Shown here: positions 8,217 to 17,393 of the stretch, one piece after another | How positions within the stretch are numbered: the stretch's first letter is position 1 | Layout of the letters: each line of letters opens with the position of its first letter | NCBI GenBank assembly: GCA_028873925.1 | Contig: JAPPNA010000015.1 | Coordinates: forward strand, 1-46,243 | Length of the DNA: 46,243 bases | Reading direction: 5' to 3' | From: Bacteroidota bacterium | GTDB taxonomy: Bacteria > Bacteroidota > Rhodothermia > Rhodothermales > Bin80 | The notes under the pieces: model-generated | Told to the model about the DNA's origin: nothing | Database searches by the model: none | What the model saw: the letters and a program-made list of their open reading frames with translations, nothing else | Program-made: the position numbers and the translations under genes

Positions 8217-9023
8217 ATGGACTTGGGACTTAACGGACGTGCAGCGTTTGTGGCCGGTGCCAGCAGCGGGCTCGGATTGGCCGCGGCTGTGGCTTTGGCG
8301 CGGGAGGGTTGCCATGTGGCTCTCTGCTCTCGGGATCAGTCGCGGATTGAGGCGGCTGCCGCCGCTGTCCGGCAACAGCTGGCATCCAGTCAGGTGTTGC
8401 CGCTGGCGTGCGATGTTACCGATGAAGCACAGATTCGCAATGCGCTTGATCGTGTGGCCGTTGAATTTGGGCGGCTGAACATTCTCATCACCAACGCGGG
8501 TGGTCCTCCAACAGGCCTCATTGATGATTTTGACGCGGATGGCTGGCGTGATGGGTTGGAGCTTAATCTGGTGAGCACTATCAATCTTTGCCGCCATGCT
8601 CTGCCGCATTTGCGCAGGGCGGCCCGGGACGATGGCCATGCACGCATCCTCATGGTTACCTCCATTGCGGCTAAGCAGCCCATTGGGACCTTATATTTGT
8701 CCAATACTTCAAGAGCCGGGGTGCAGGGATTTGCCAAGACGCTTTCCGAAGAGGTCGGCCCGGAGGGGATCACGGTTAACACTCTGATGCCCGGCTTTAC
8801 GCGCACTGATCGCCTTCAGCATTTGGTGGAGGATCTGATGGAGCGTCACGGGAAGACGGCTGATGAGGTGGAGGCTGGCTGGGCATCGGGTGCGGCGCTG
8901 CGACGACTGGGAGATCCCGAGGAATTTGCTGCTGCGGCCACATTTCTGGCCGGCCGGCCGGCCGGGTTCATCACGGGTATCGCACTTCCTATCGATGGCG
9001 GCTATAGTAAACACATGCTGTGA
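8217..9023 (+). CDS. SDR-family oxidoreductase with atypical active site
   Basis: A 268-residue short-chain dehydrogenase/reductase. The Rossmann cofactor loop GASSGLGLA is at residues 14-22, NAGG follows the fourth strand, and PGFTRTD and IDGGYSKHML close the fold. The catalytic serine is in VTSIAAKQ, but the usual YxxxK is not there: the aligned stretch reads LYLSNTSRAGVQGFAK. A subgroup of bacterial FabG-like SDRs carries this SNTxRAG form, so the change is probably inherited rather than damage, yet the substrate and even activity are uncertain. It starts 4 bp before mnmA-side spacing begins and probably shares a transcript with mnmA. Confidence 0.88.
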   Translation: MDLGLNGRAAFVAGASSGLGLAAAVALAREGCHVALCSRDQSRIEAAAAAVRQQLASSQVLPLACDVTDEAQIRNALDRVAVEFGRLNILITNAGGPPTGLIDDFDADGWRDGLELNLVSTINLCRHALPHLRRAARDDGHARILMVTSIAAKQPIGTLYLSNTSRAGVQGFAKTLSEEVGPEGITVNTLMPGFTRTDRLQHLVEDLMERHGKTADEVEAGWASGAALRRLGDPEEFAAAATFLAGRPAGFITGIALPIDGGYSKHML

Positions 9024-9026
9024 AAT

Positions 9027-10166
9027 ATGAAGCCCCGGGTACTGGTGGCAATGAGCGGTGGAGTGGATTCGTCGGTTGCGGCCGTACTCCTCCACAAGGA
9101 GGGGTATGAGGTCATCGGACTTACGATGAAGACCTGGGATTATGCCCACAGTGCACCGCGCCGTGCAGGTAAGGAAGTGGGCTGCTGCACGCTGGAATCA
9201 ATGAATGATGCCCGGCAGGTGGCGCTGCGGTACGGATTCGCACATTTTGTGGTTGATATCCGCAAGGAGTTCGGTGACTGGGTCATTGAGCGGTTTACCG
9301 ACGAGTATCTGGCGGGCCGAACGCCGAATCCATGTGTGTTGTGCAATACGCACATCAAGTGGGACGCACTGCTGAGACGGGCGGATGATTTGGGGTGCGC
9401 CTTCATGGCCACCGGCCATTATGCACGGGTGCGGCAGGAAAACGGACGCTGGGTGCTTTCCAGTGGGCGGGATTTAAACAAGGACCAGAGTTACGCCCTG
9501 TGGGGACTGCCCCAGGCGCATCTGGCCCGAACGCTGTTTCCGTTGGGCCATTACGAAAAACCTGCCATTCGCCAAATGGCCCATCAGTACGGTCTGGAGG
9601 CGGTGGCAGCTAAGCCCGATTCCTACGAAATCTGCTTTATTCCAGACAACGACTATCGGCGGTTCTTGTCAGACAGGGTGGAGGGTCTGTCAGCGCAGGT
9701 GGCTGGCGGGCCGATGGTGCTTAGCGACGGGACGGAAGTGGGGCGGCATGAAGGATATCCGTTTTACACGATCGGGCAGCGAAGGGGACTTAGGATTGCG
9801 CTCGGATATCCGGCCTACGTAACCGCCATTGATCCCGGCACCAATACGATAACCGTAGGGCCGCGGTCGGACCTGATGCAGCAGACACTGATGGCCCGAG
9901 AGATCAACCTGATCAAGTACCCGGACCTCTGCGAGGAGCGTCCAGCCTTCGGCAAGATCCGTTACAAGGACCCTGGCGCGCCATGTCTGGTGCGGCAGAC
10001 TCCGGATGACGAACTGGTGGTTGATTTTACGCGTCCCAGAAGCGCAATCACCCCCGGGCAGTCAATGGTGCTGTATGAGGGCGCTGATGTGCTGGGAGGC
10101 GGTTGGATTCATTCGGTAGCCGAGCGAAGTGATGTTCATGCCACGGCTTCCACGGCGACAGCATGA
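9027..10166 (+). CDS. mnmA: tRNA 2-thiouridine(34) synthase MnmA
   Basis: A 379-residue enzyme that thiolates U34 in tRNAs for Lys, Glu and Gln. The PP-loop SGGVDSS is at residues 10-16, the catalytic cysteines are C103 (in NPCVLCN) and C203 (in YEICFIP), and the ATGHYAR and KDQSYALWG motifs are present. Length and order are normal. It begins 3 bp after the SDR gene and its ATGA stop overlaps the start of the next lipoprotein gene, so three genes form one operon. Confidence 0.97.
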   Translation: MKPRVLVAMSGGVDSSVAAVLLHKEGYEVIGLTMKTWDYAHSAPRRAGKEVGCCTLESMNDARQVALRYGFAHFVVDIRKEFGDWVIERFTDEYLAGRTPNPCVLCNTHIKWDALLRRADDLGCAFMATGHYARVRQENGRWVLSSGRDLNKDQSYALWGLPQAHLARTLFPLGHYEKPAIRQMAHQYGLEAVAAKPDSYEICFIPDNDYRRFLSDRVEGLSAQVAGGPMVLSDGTEVGRHEGYPFYTIGQRRGLRIALGYPAYVTAIDPGTNTITVGPRSDLMQQTLMAREINLIKYPDLCEERPAFGKIRYKDPGAPCLVRQTPDDELVVDFTRPRSAITPGQSMVLYEGADVLGGGWIHSVAERSDVHATASTATA

Positions 10167-10492
10167 TGCGTACGGTGTTACTACTCGTGCTGGTGGCGGC
10201 GGCATGTCAGTCCATGCCCCGAGAACAGAAACTGACGGAATCAGAAATGGCTCAGGCAGAAGATACCACTGCTATTCGCGGTGTTGGCACCATTGTATTC
10301 AATGATTTTGAGGGAGGCTTTTACGGAATCGTGGCTGATGGCGGACAGCGGTATTATGCGGGTACCTTGGAAGAAGATCTGCGGGTGGACGGTTTACGTG
10401 TCCGTTTTGTGCTTCGTGAGCTAACGGGCGTGATGACCACCGTGATGTGGGGGCGGCCCGTGGAGATCATTACGTTGGAGCGATTGCAGTAG
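10163..10492 (+). CDS. Small lipoprotein, unknown function
   Basis: A 109-residue protein with a lipoprotein signal: a short hydrophobic stretch (TVLLLVLVAAAC) with the lipobox VAAAC, so the mature protein would start at Cys15 and be anchored to a membrane. The rest is predicted to be a small beta domain (VGTIVFNDFEGGFYGIVADGG...). It overlaps mnmA by 4 nt (ATGA), which suggests translational coupling. A second ATG one codon later is equally possible. No family is recognised. Confidence 0.75.
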   Translation: MMRTVLLLVLVAAACQSMPREQKLTESEMAQAEDTTAIRGVGTIVFNDFEGGFYGIVADGGQRYYAGTLEEDLRVDGLRVRFVLRELTGVMTTVMWGRPVEIITLERLQ

Positions 10493-11132
10493 GGCCCCGA
10501 TAATCCGGTGGCCTGCGCGGGGACAACGCACTCTTCCAGATCGCGAGGCTGATGCTCGCAATCCGATGGCCCATCCGCCCGATCAGGATCGATTCCGAGG
10601 CTGCAACTCCATAACCATGCCGCAGTATTGCCCATCATGCAGGAGCGGGCAGTCCCCAACGGTTACCAGTACCCTCGGCGGTGCGATCCTATTCGTGCCC
10701 GGCGGTGCCCCGGGTGCTTGAGAAACGACCGTTACGGGCCGCGAACGGTGGGTGCCACGGGGCCGGATTGAGCGCATGGCCAGACAACGATCGCCGGGAA
10801 CTCTTCCCCACCGCACCATTGGGGGATGCCTACCCGATTACGCCTACCGGTTTGCCCGGGACTCCCTCCAGGCAGTCAGAATGCGGCGCATGAACACTCA
10901 GGTGGATGGTCTCCGGTATCGGATGCCGACGCGCCGATTGGACGCGCGCCGGAAAGTCGGGAGGCGTATCGGCCTGCAATGCGGAACAGATACTCCGGCG
11001 GGACAGCCAGTGCCAATGATCCCACAACGCAGTGGGTCCGCACCGAAACCACTCTCGGTGGGCCGCCCATTGCAGCCCGCAAAAAAATCGCTCAAAGTGA
11101 AACCTTTTGACAAGTCTTCTGTCAAAAGGAAT
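10493..11132. other. Intergenic region upstream of the MerR/VIT unit
   Basis: 640 bp without a convincing gene. Open frames on both strands lack motifs. The 3' end holds the inverted repeat at 11103-11129 that overlaps the ribosome binding site of the MerR gene. The open frame running into the MerR gene from 10752 has no family-like sequence before 11133 and is not taken as coding. Confidence 0.55.
11103..11129 (+). promoter_or_regulatory. Perfect 9-bp inverted repeat covering the MerR gene's ribosome binding site
   Basis: CCTTTTGAC (11103-11111) and GTCAAAAGG (11121-11129) are exact inverted copies with a 9-nt spacer. The right arm contains AAAAGG, the Shine-Dalgarno-like sequence placed 3-4 nt before the ATG at 11133. 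In RNA the hairpin would hide the binding site; in DNA it could be the operator of the MerR-type protein. The left arm also contains TTGACA, a -35-like hexamer. Confidence 0.6.
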
Positions 11133-11498
11133 ATGACGATGCAGGAACTTACCCATCTAACCGGTATCACGGCACGTCAGGCACGTTACCTGATTGCTGA
11201 AGGCTTTATGCCTGCCCCCACCGGGGGACGGGCGCATGCTAAGTACGGGGAGGCCCATTTGTCGGCAATCTGGCGATATCAGCGGTTGAGGGCGGCGGGA
11301 TTTGCGCCGGCCTCCATACGGCTGCTGCTCAAGACCCGGACCGGGGTTCCCGTTGAAGTCATTCCGGGGGTTACCCTCGTTGTAGATCCCAAGCTCATAG
11401 CCTCCAACACGCCTGTAACGGGCCTGAGTGCACGAATCAGTACAGCGCTGGAGCAAGTTCTTTCTGTCAAGATATCTGAGGATTCAAATGAAAAGTGA
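11133..11498 (+). CDS. MerR-type HTH transcriptional regulator
   Basis: A 121-residue protein. The N-terminal winged helix-turn-helix matches the MerR superfamily: MTMQELTHLTGITARQARYLIAEGF at 1-25, then a wing and the helix HLSAIWRYQRLRAAGFAPASIRLLL. The short C-terminal part has no metal-binding cysteines, so it is not a classical metal sensor. I chose the ATG at 11133 because AAAAGGA lies just upstream and the family homology begins there. Its last 11 nt overlap the start of the VIT/vWA gene, so the two are translated from one mRNA and probably work together. A perfect inverted repeat overlapping its ribosome binding site may be its own operator. Confidence 0.85.
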   Translation: MTMQELTHLTGITARQARYLIAEGFMPAPTGGRAHAKYGEAHLSAIWRYQRLRAAGFAPASIRLLLKTRTGVPVEVIPGVTLVVDPKLIASNTPVTGLSARISTALEQVLSVKISEDSNEK

Positions 11499-13605
11499 TA
11501 CTTCTTCCACCGCGGCCGAAAACTGGCTTGCCTTATCACCCTTCCCGGATGAGCGAGCGGCTAATGACCCCATTACCCGGCTGATTTACGCGGGCAGCCG
11601 GACGGACGAATCCTATGCGCCAATGGTGAAGATGGACTTCAGGGTCACAATCCGGAGCGGGCTGGCAATGGTAGCCATGACGCGCACCTACGTCAATAAG
11701 CTGGATGAACCGATCGAGGCCATCATGAGCATTCCCGTACCGGTGCAGGCCGCATTCTTCAATCTGAGTGCGGTGATCGGCGGCAAGCGGTACGAAGCGC
11801 AGGCCAAGTCCAAGCGGCAGGCGCGTGATGACTATGAGGAGGCCATTGATGAGGGTAAGGCGGCTGTGTTGCACGAGGAGTTGTTGCGGGGCATTCACTC
11901 ATTGTCGGTCGGCAATCTTGGTGCGGGACAAGTGGCGGAAGTCACCTCGCATTGGGCTGAACCCTTACGGTTTTTTGAGGGGATTGGGCAGCTGCGGATT
12001 CCGCTGACCGTAGGGGATGTGTATGGCATTTCTCCGCTGGAAGATGTGGATACGCTGGAAACCGGTGGGCCGGTACCCCAGGCCACGCTGCGGATAGATC
12101 ATGATGCGGGGGGTATTGAGCTGACCAGTGGCATCTTGCAGCCCGAGGACGGAGGGGGCCTGTTTGCCCAGGTGCCGAGTAACGCGCCCATAGAGATCAG
12201 AATGCTAAAGCCGAAGGTTGCCGCCCTGACCGGCCATACGGCCGATGCACGCCAGGTGGAGCTGCAAATTGTACCGGAGGCAGCGGCCACAGAGCGGCTG
12301 AACGCCGCCATTCTGGTGGATCGGTCCGGTTCCATGTATTCGGGTTGTGAGAGGTCGGGGGCATCACAGGAATCCAAGCACGCCGCCGTAGTTCGCGGCC
12401 TGCGGGAAGTCTTGCCTCATTTGCACAGCCAGGATCGTCTGGCGCTTTGGGAATTTGATACTTCCTGCGATCGGGTGGGGCGCTCTGAGGGCTTGGAGCA
12501 TCTCGCGGCGTTTGCCCGATCAGTGTCTCAGCTCAGACAACCGAGCGGGGGCACTGCCATCGGTCATTCGCTTCGTACGGTGATGCAGGCGCATGCTGGC
12601 GCGGATATTCTCCTGATCACGGATGGCCAGAGTTACCAGTTGGACGTACAGGCGCTTGCGCGCTGCGGTCATCGCGTATTTGTAGTCCTGGTTGGCGAAG
12701 ACAGCCTGGAAGCAAAGGTCGGGCATCTGGCCGCATTGACCGGTGGGGATGTACAATTCAGCTATGGTACTGATGTAGGCATGGCGTTGCGGGCCTGCAT
12801 CCAGGGGATGCGTCAGCAGCGGGCAACGGAGCCGCTTTGCCGGATGGATGAAAACAATCAGCCGGTAAAGGTACGTACCAGCCGCAGTAACGCGGCTATC
12901 AAGGCTTTATGGTCTTCGGGTACCGGATCAGAGGAGACCGGTTCCGGCTTTGCCAGGGCGGTGGCGGCCTATGCGGCAAGTCTTGCCTTTGCCGGGGCAG
13001 GTGAAGAACAGGCGGAAGCGATTGCCATCGCGGAGGGCCTCGTGACCCATTTGACCAGTTTAATCCTGATTGCCACCGAAGGGCCCGCGCAGAAGGATCT
13101 GCCGCGGACCATCAAACAGCCGATTGCAGCTCCCAGACGCGCCGTTACGGGTAATCAAGGCAGGGTTTACGCGGCACTGCCCTCAGACCCCGGATTGCGG
13201 AGCGCCAGGGCAATGCCGCTGGGGGCACCTCTGGATCCCGTTATGCCACTTAGCTCGTACACGCCGGGCGCGTGCTATCTGAGGGAACCCCGCTGGCTTG
13301 ACTGGGAAAACCTGGAGTGGTTGGGCGCGATGATTGACTGGAACGCTAACGCTGCGGGATTGGCAAAGGGAGAGTTGCATGGTCTACCCTCCGACATTCA
13401 GATGATGATTCAAGAGTTAGCCTGTGAGCTGGACGATCTGGCGGATGAATTGAGCACCGAGGCGGAGCTGCTTGTGATTGCCCTGGCTGCACTTGCCGCT
13501 TCCAAAGAATCCAGGCAGGCAGCACGCGTGTACCGGCGTCTGACCGCGAGCGTAGATGGCGACAGGTTGGACGAATACGCGGATTCTTTGGGCCATCAGG
13601 CGTAG
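11488..13605 (+). CDS. VIT and von Willebrand A domain protein
   Basis: A 705-residue protein. An N-terminal VIT domain (about residues 30-165; AMTRTYVNKLDEPIEAIMSIPVP, YEAQAKSKRQARDDYEEAI) is followed by a vWA domain with an intact MIDAS: DRSGSM at about 278, GGT at about 355 and LLITDG at about 377. The C-terminal 230 residues contain Ala-rich helices. There is no signal peptide, so it is probably cytosolic. I chose the ATG at 11488, preceded by GAGGA; the longer reading from 11428 lies inside the MerR gene. The VIT/vWA order is that of inter-alpha-trypsin inhibitor heavy chains and of many uncharacterised bacterial proteins. The role is unknown; the linked regulator suggests a controlled response. 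Confidence 0.88.
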   Translation: MKSDTSSTAAENWLALSPFPDERAANDPITRLIYAGSRTDESYAPMVKMDFRVTIRSGLAMVAMTRTYVNKLDEPIEAIMSIPVPVQAAFFNLSAVIGGKRYEAQAKSKRQARDDYEEAIDEGKAAVLHEELLRGIHSLSVGNLGAGQVAEVTSHWAEPLRFFEGIGQLRIPLTVGDVYGISPLEDVDTLETGGPVPQATLRIDHDAGGIELTSGILQPEDGGGLFAQVPSNAPIEIRMLKPKVAALTGHTADARQVELQIVPEAAATERLNAAILVDRSGSMYSGCERSGASQESKHAAVVRGLREVLPHLHSQDRLALWEFDTSCDRVGRSEGLEHLAAFARSVSQLRQPSGGTAIGHSLRTVMQAHAGADILLITDGQSYQLDVQALARCGHRVFVVLVGEDSLEAKVGHLAALTGGDVQFSYGTDVGMALRACIQGMRQQRATEPLCRMDENNQPVKVRTSRSNAAIKALWSSGTGSEETGSGFARAVAAYAASLAFAGAGEEQAEAIAIAEGLVTHLTSLILIATEGPAQKDLPRTIKQPIAAPRRAVTGNQGRVYAALPSDPGLRSARAMPLGAPLDPVMPLSSYTPGACYLREPRWLDWENLEWLGAMIDWNANAAGLAKGELHGLPSDIQMMIQELACELDDLADELSTEAELLVIALAALAASKESRQAARVYRRLTASVDGDRLDEYADSLGHQA

Positions 13606-14321
13606 TCGGGTTTCAAGTGCCGGGCCTAACTTACTGCAATGAAAGGGGTAGAGTGCACTTCACTTAATGTATTACATGAACTGAAGTTCGGCGCTGAATG
13701 GTCGGGCCAACCTCTGGACACACAGGTACGGTTTGTACGAGTCAGCAATTGGCGGGTATCACCGGATTCGGTGCATCGGAGGTGACACTGCCCGGATTTG
13801 GGCTGGCCATGGGTCTGATTGCCGCCGTCACATGCCGGGCCGCCAACTGAAGGATAGGCGGCGTGTCTCGGGGTCAATAGAGGTGGGCAGCGGCTACAAA
13901 CAATTGTGCCAGCTTATCCGCTACCGATAGGTCGGCACCGCTCAGGTTTACCATCACGGTAACCACTACGCCCGATTCGGGCTGAATAATGAGTTGGGAG
14001 GTCGCGCCGCCGAGGCGGTGTCCCAGATTCAGTTGGTTAAGGTGAGGGGCCTGGGGGGAGATCATCCCGGGCGGGGGACAGGCTTCGGCGAAGATTCTGT
14101 CAGCTGTGAGCTATCAAAGGCCCACATCCGATTCGGATTGTGGGGTGGCTTCTGAGCAGGATGCAGTCTTGACGAAATCCGGGCGTGATTAAGTCTACAC
14201 GGTTCAGATTATCGTGGAATCACGACATCTTGCCTGCCTCTTGAACCCCGCACGGCAGCAGTGGCGTAGTCAAACTGCCGCAGATGACACCCGCATGGAC
14301 TCACGATCCTGTCACGCCAGC
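13606..14321. other. Gene-poor region with a degraded gene
   Basis: 716 bp between the VIT gene and the convergent helical-repeat gene. The only recognisable content is the beta-lactamase-family remnant at 13874-14065 on the minus strand. The rest shows no motif, no RNA gene and no clear repeat. Confidence 0.55.
13874..14065 (-). pseudogene. C-terminal remnant of a beta-lactamase-family serine hydrolase
   Basis: A 63-residue open frame reads like the end of a class C beta-lactamase-related serine hydrolase: LGHRLGGATSQLIIQPESG, VVVTVMVNLSGADLSVADKL and AQLFV. It ends in a natural-looking stop. The region upstream (14066-14300) does not carry the rest of the domain: there is no SxxK or YxN motif in any frame that I can see. 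The GGATS spot also seems to lack a few residues present in family members. The gene is therefore a fragment, probably non-functional. Confidence 0.5.
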
Positions 14322-15155
14322 TCACCGCTGTCTCTCCCGATGCTCAGGAGGCACATATTGATATGTGTCCAGCGTACCCGCCAGCGCATCAGCCAGGATG
14401 TCCTGCAGCCAGCTCTGGCCATACGCTAGATCCCGCCTGGTTAGCTTTTCTTCGTTTCCGACAAATTCCTGCGCCATCTGGAGCAGTTCCGCATCGTGGA
14501 GCGACGCGGCCAGCTCTATGGCTGCTTTCATTGTGCGTGCTGATTCGTGCGAGGGTTCCAGCTCAATTCCCTGGATGTACTTAGCAGCCACTTGCTTCAG
14601 TTGCTCTATCTCTGATTTGCTGAATGAACTCAGCCCCCAATAGTCCACCATCATGCGGAACGTCTTCAAGGCACCTGCGAGTGCATCTGCCGTAATGCCC
14701 GATTGCGGGGTTGTGGCAAAAGCCATGACAGGCTTAACGGTCGCTCGGCCAAAGTTAATCATGAGTTCCCGCCATCGGTTTCCGCAGCAAAGCCACGGCA
14801 GCAGCACCTCAACCGTGGCCGGATCGTTCAATTGCCGTACCTGCCGGGCCATATGCATTGCATACTCGGCGCTCCCGTGAGTTTGATGGGCAAACAGGGC
14901 CCCGCCCAAGAGCCACTGTCGGGCCCGTTCGTTTTCGTTTGCCAGAGCCTCAATGAGTGCGGCCTTTACATCTGATGTACGCTGATCCTCCGGCAGCCGA
15001 ATGTAGCCCTCCAAACCGAGAAAACTCGTGGACTGATCGGCACTGGTCAAATGCCTCACTATTTCGTCAGGCGCTGTCGGCCACGGGTGCTGGGCACTGG
15101 CATTGAAGATCGGGAGGAGGCCAATGAGATAGGCGCAAGCGTGTCGGGTGTACAT
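14322..15155 (-). CDS. Secreted alpha-helical (HEAT-like) protein, unknown function
   Basis: A 277-residue protein. The ATG at 15155 gives MYTRHACAYLIGLLPIFNASAQ, a good signal peptide; a start at 15212 would lose it. The rest is almost entirely helical, with paired helices such as TSDVKAALIEALANENERARQWLLGGALFAH and SARTMKAAIELAASLHDAELLQMAQEF, reminiscent of HEAT/ARM repeats but without a clean consensus. It lies 14 bp after the stop of the broken M15-type peptidase gene on the same strand, so both probably belonged to one operon. No family is recognised. Confidence 0.65.
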   Translation of the reverse strand: MYTRHACAYLIGLLPIFNASAQHPWPTAPDEIVRHLTSADQSTSFLGLEGYIRLPEDQRTSDVKAALIEALANENERARQWLLGGALFAHQTHGSAEYAMHMARQVRQLNDPATVEVLLPWLCCGNRWRELMINFGRATVKPVMAFATTPQSGITADALAGALKTFRMMVDYWGLSSFSKSEIEQLKQVAAKYIQGIELEPSHESARTMKAAIELAASLHDAELLQMAQEFVGNEEKLTRRDLAYGQSWLQDILADALAGTLDTYQYVPPEHRERQR

Positions 15156-15169
15156 GGTCCGAATCCACC

Positions 15170-16457
15170 TTATTTGTCTAAATTTAAGAGACAGTCCTCG
15201 TATTTGCCCCACGGCAACGCGTCAAAATTCAATTCGGCCTTCGCTAATTCCGCCAACTTTGTGAAGTAGGGTTGGTTACAACCGGTGCTGATATCTACCG
15301 CGTCCCCGTGCATATGGCGGCTGGTCTTGGGTGCTTCACTTCTCACATCCGTATTCCCCTGGGGACACCTGTAGCCTGAAGAGAGCGAGATGGGACCGCC
15401 GTACAAGTCTCGGAGTTCCTGAACATCCGCCATAATGCTCATGATGCCATATGGGCGATGCTTGCCATTTTCGTTGCCATCACTCCACCATCCCATGAAT
15501 TCGTCCCAGGAAAAATTCGCCGTAGAGCCGCCTGTACTGAAATCATGACAGCCGGGAATCCAATCCACTCCAATGTCCTTGTACTCCGTGATCAGTTCGC
15601 AAACTGTCTCGTCGTCACAGCTACAGTCGTCCACTTCTTCATCATCGCCTCCAGTGTTACAATCGTCATCATGCGAGCACTCCCCTTCGCTTGGGATGCA
15701 ATACATCAAAGAGATCGAACGTCCATCGCAATAGAGGAGAGCACCGGTCTCAGGATCATGGTAGCACATGACCCAATAGAAACAGAGCGCGCCTGCACTT
15801 TGGCTTCCATTGAGCCCTGCATCTGTAGCGTAAATTCGCGCGGTTGCTCGCCAAGACGAAAAACACGCGCCTGGCGGGGCTCATAATCCAGATCGAATTC
15901 CGCCACAATTGTGAGTGAATCTGGAAAGTACTCCTGCCAGTAGCTGTTCAGGATTTCTGATAGCTCCGTGACTGGGGCGGGTGTAACGATTTCCAAGATC
16001 CTGTCCGAGAACGTTTGTCCACCACTTTCTATCCCAAATACGGCTACTCCCATTGATTCACGATTGTCGCTGCTTAACCGCAGAGGCTCGCCGCTCAACC
16101 GCGCAACCACACGCGGCTGCCATCAAGCTGCCTGAGCACATGTGCCTCGGACCACTTGGGGGGCCGTATGCGCGCGATCTGGTGGCCAACGGGCGGGTCT
16201 GCCTGAGTTGGCTCAGGCACGGATAAATGCCGATCAGTATAGAATGCCTTAGCCGCCGCAATAAGTAAGTCATGGTCTTGCTTTACACCGCTACTTAAGC
16301 CATCGCAGCTCAAGCAAGCGATCGTGGCCGCGATCGCGAGAGTCAGGAGTCTGGAAGATCTCTGGGGTCCAAGACCGATGCTAAGTTCGGGCCCAGCATT
16401 AGATGCCGATTCCCATGGAGAAACGAGCCTGCCAATGGTGAGCATAGACTGGAGCAT
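15170..16457 (-). pseudogene. Secreted M15-type peptidase gene with two frameshifts
   Basis: Three overlapping frames on the minus strand read as one protein. Frame 1 (16457-16095) starts with a lipoprotein/signal-like segment (LLTLAIAATIACLSC). Frame 2 (up to 16110) continues as ARLSGEPLRLSSDNRESMG, then frame 3 (from about 15880) gives ACFSSWRATARIYATDAG and FYWVMCYHDPETGALLYC. Frame 3 ends with a Cys-rich acidic linker and an M15 domain containing SSGYRC and SRHMHGDAVDI, the SxHxxGxAxD zinc/substrate motif of M15/VanY-like peptidases. One shift falls near 16100 (a GTGTGG step), the other near the GGGG run at 15876-15879. Sequencing error is possible, but two shifts in one gene, in a region with other decayed genes, favour real damage. 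Confidence 0.65.
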
Positions 16458-17037
16458 TTTCAGACAGTGGCAAACAGGGTGGTGCTGACTGGAGAGTTAG
16501 GACATCCAGCGCCAATGAGTTTGATTTCACTTGACATCACCCGGCACGTCACTGGTCTTGTGGGAATCGGGTACCGGTTTACCGCGCGCTTTTGGATTCT
16601 TCGCGCTGAATTTACGGGCGCACTCAATGCCTGCTCAAGTGTACGGAACTTTGTCTGAGCCTACGGCTTCAGACCCGGTTTGCTCATGGTCCACTCTAAG
16701 CACAAGTTTGCCATATCTGCCAGAGCCGGTGCGAATTCCCGGCTTTTGAATACGTTTCCTTGGCCTGATCGGTGCGATCCTCCCCCGTTTTCCAAGCCAA
16801 TCTCCATTTTTGTGGTGGCTGAGCGGCCCATTGAGGCTGAATTCGGCTCGCGAAGGCCCGTTTGAACCAGTTCGGACGATCAATAAGGTAAGTACCATGA
16901 ATAGGTTGTGAATGTATTCGATTTTTTAACCCCAGTCCGACCTTGCGTACGCTTCGCGCTGAGGTGCGATGCGGCTCCCGGGGGTGGATGGCGTGACATG
17001 GACAGCGTATGCGGAGAGACTGGAAAGCCATCTGGCG
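16458..17037. other. Intergenic region before the group II intron
   Basis: 580 bp without a recognisable gene on either strand. It contains one good hairpin (GTCTGAGCC at 16653-16661 against GGC-T-TCAGAC at 16665-16674), not followed by a T-tract on either side. The last bases before 17038 would be the 5' exon of the intron. Confidence 0.5.
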
Positions 17038-17393
17038 GTGTGCCACGAGTGGCACTGAAGTGTTGTTCTTTTACAGGGCTGAAGTGTAACGCAACTGCGT
17101 TGGAGATGGAGGTAGGTCCTCCGCAGCCGCCTTTCAGGGGGAGGCTGCAAACCACCGGCTGGTGCTTGGCTTTAAGGGCCCGGTACTGAGCAAGTCTGGA
17201 AAAGGCGGGGGTACGGTGTGCCACGAGCGGCACAGAATTAGTGTTCTTTAACATTAGGGAAGTGTAGCGCAACTGCGTTGGAGATGGAGGTAGGTCCTCC
17301 GCAGTCGCCCTTCAGGGGGAGGCTGCAAACCGCTGGCTGCTGCTTGGCCCTAAGGGTCCGGTGGTGAGCGAGTCTGGAAAAGGCGGGGCTACG
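17038..17393 (+). repeat. Tandem duplication (2 x 178 bp) of the intron 5' end
   Basis: Copy 1 (17038-17215) and copy 2 (17216-17393) are exactly equal in length and directly adjacent, each beginning GTGTGCCACGAG and ending in TACG. By eye they are roughly 85% identical, with a perfect block around ctgcgttggagatggaggta. Differences cluster in two patches rather than being spread evenly. Confidence 0.92.

Noticed and set aside
8945-8965. GGCC-rich simple repeat in the SDR gene
   Set aside because: It encodes the ordinary LAGRPAGF stretch and is explained by codon choice.
10583-10819. Minus-strand frame of 78 codons before the MerR gene
   Set aside because: A few residues look PAS-like, but there is no consistent motif or start signal.
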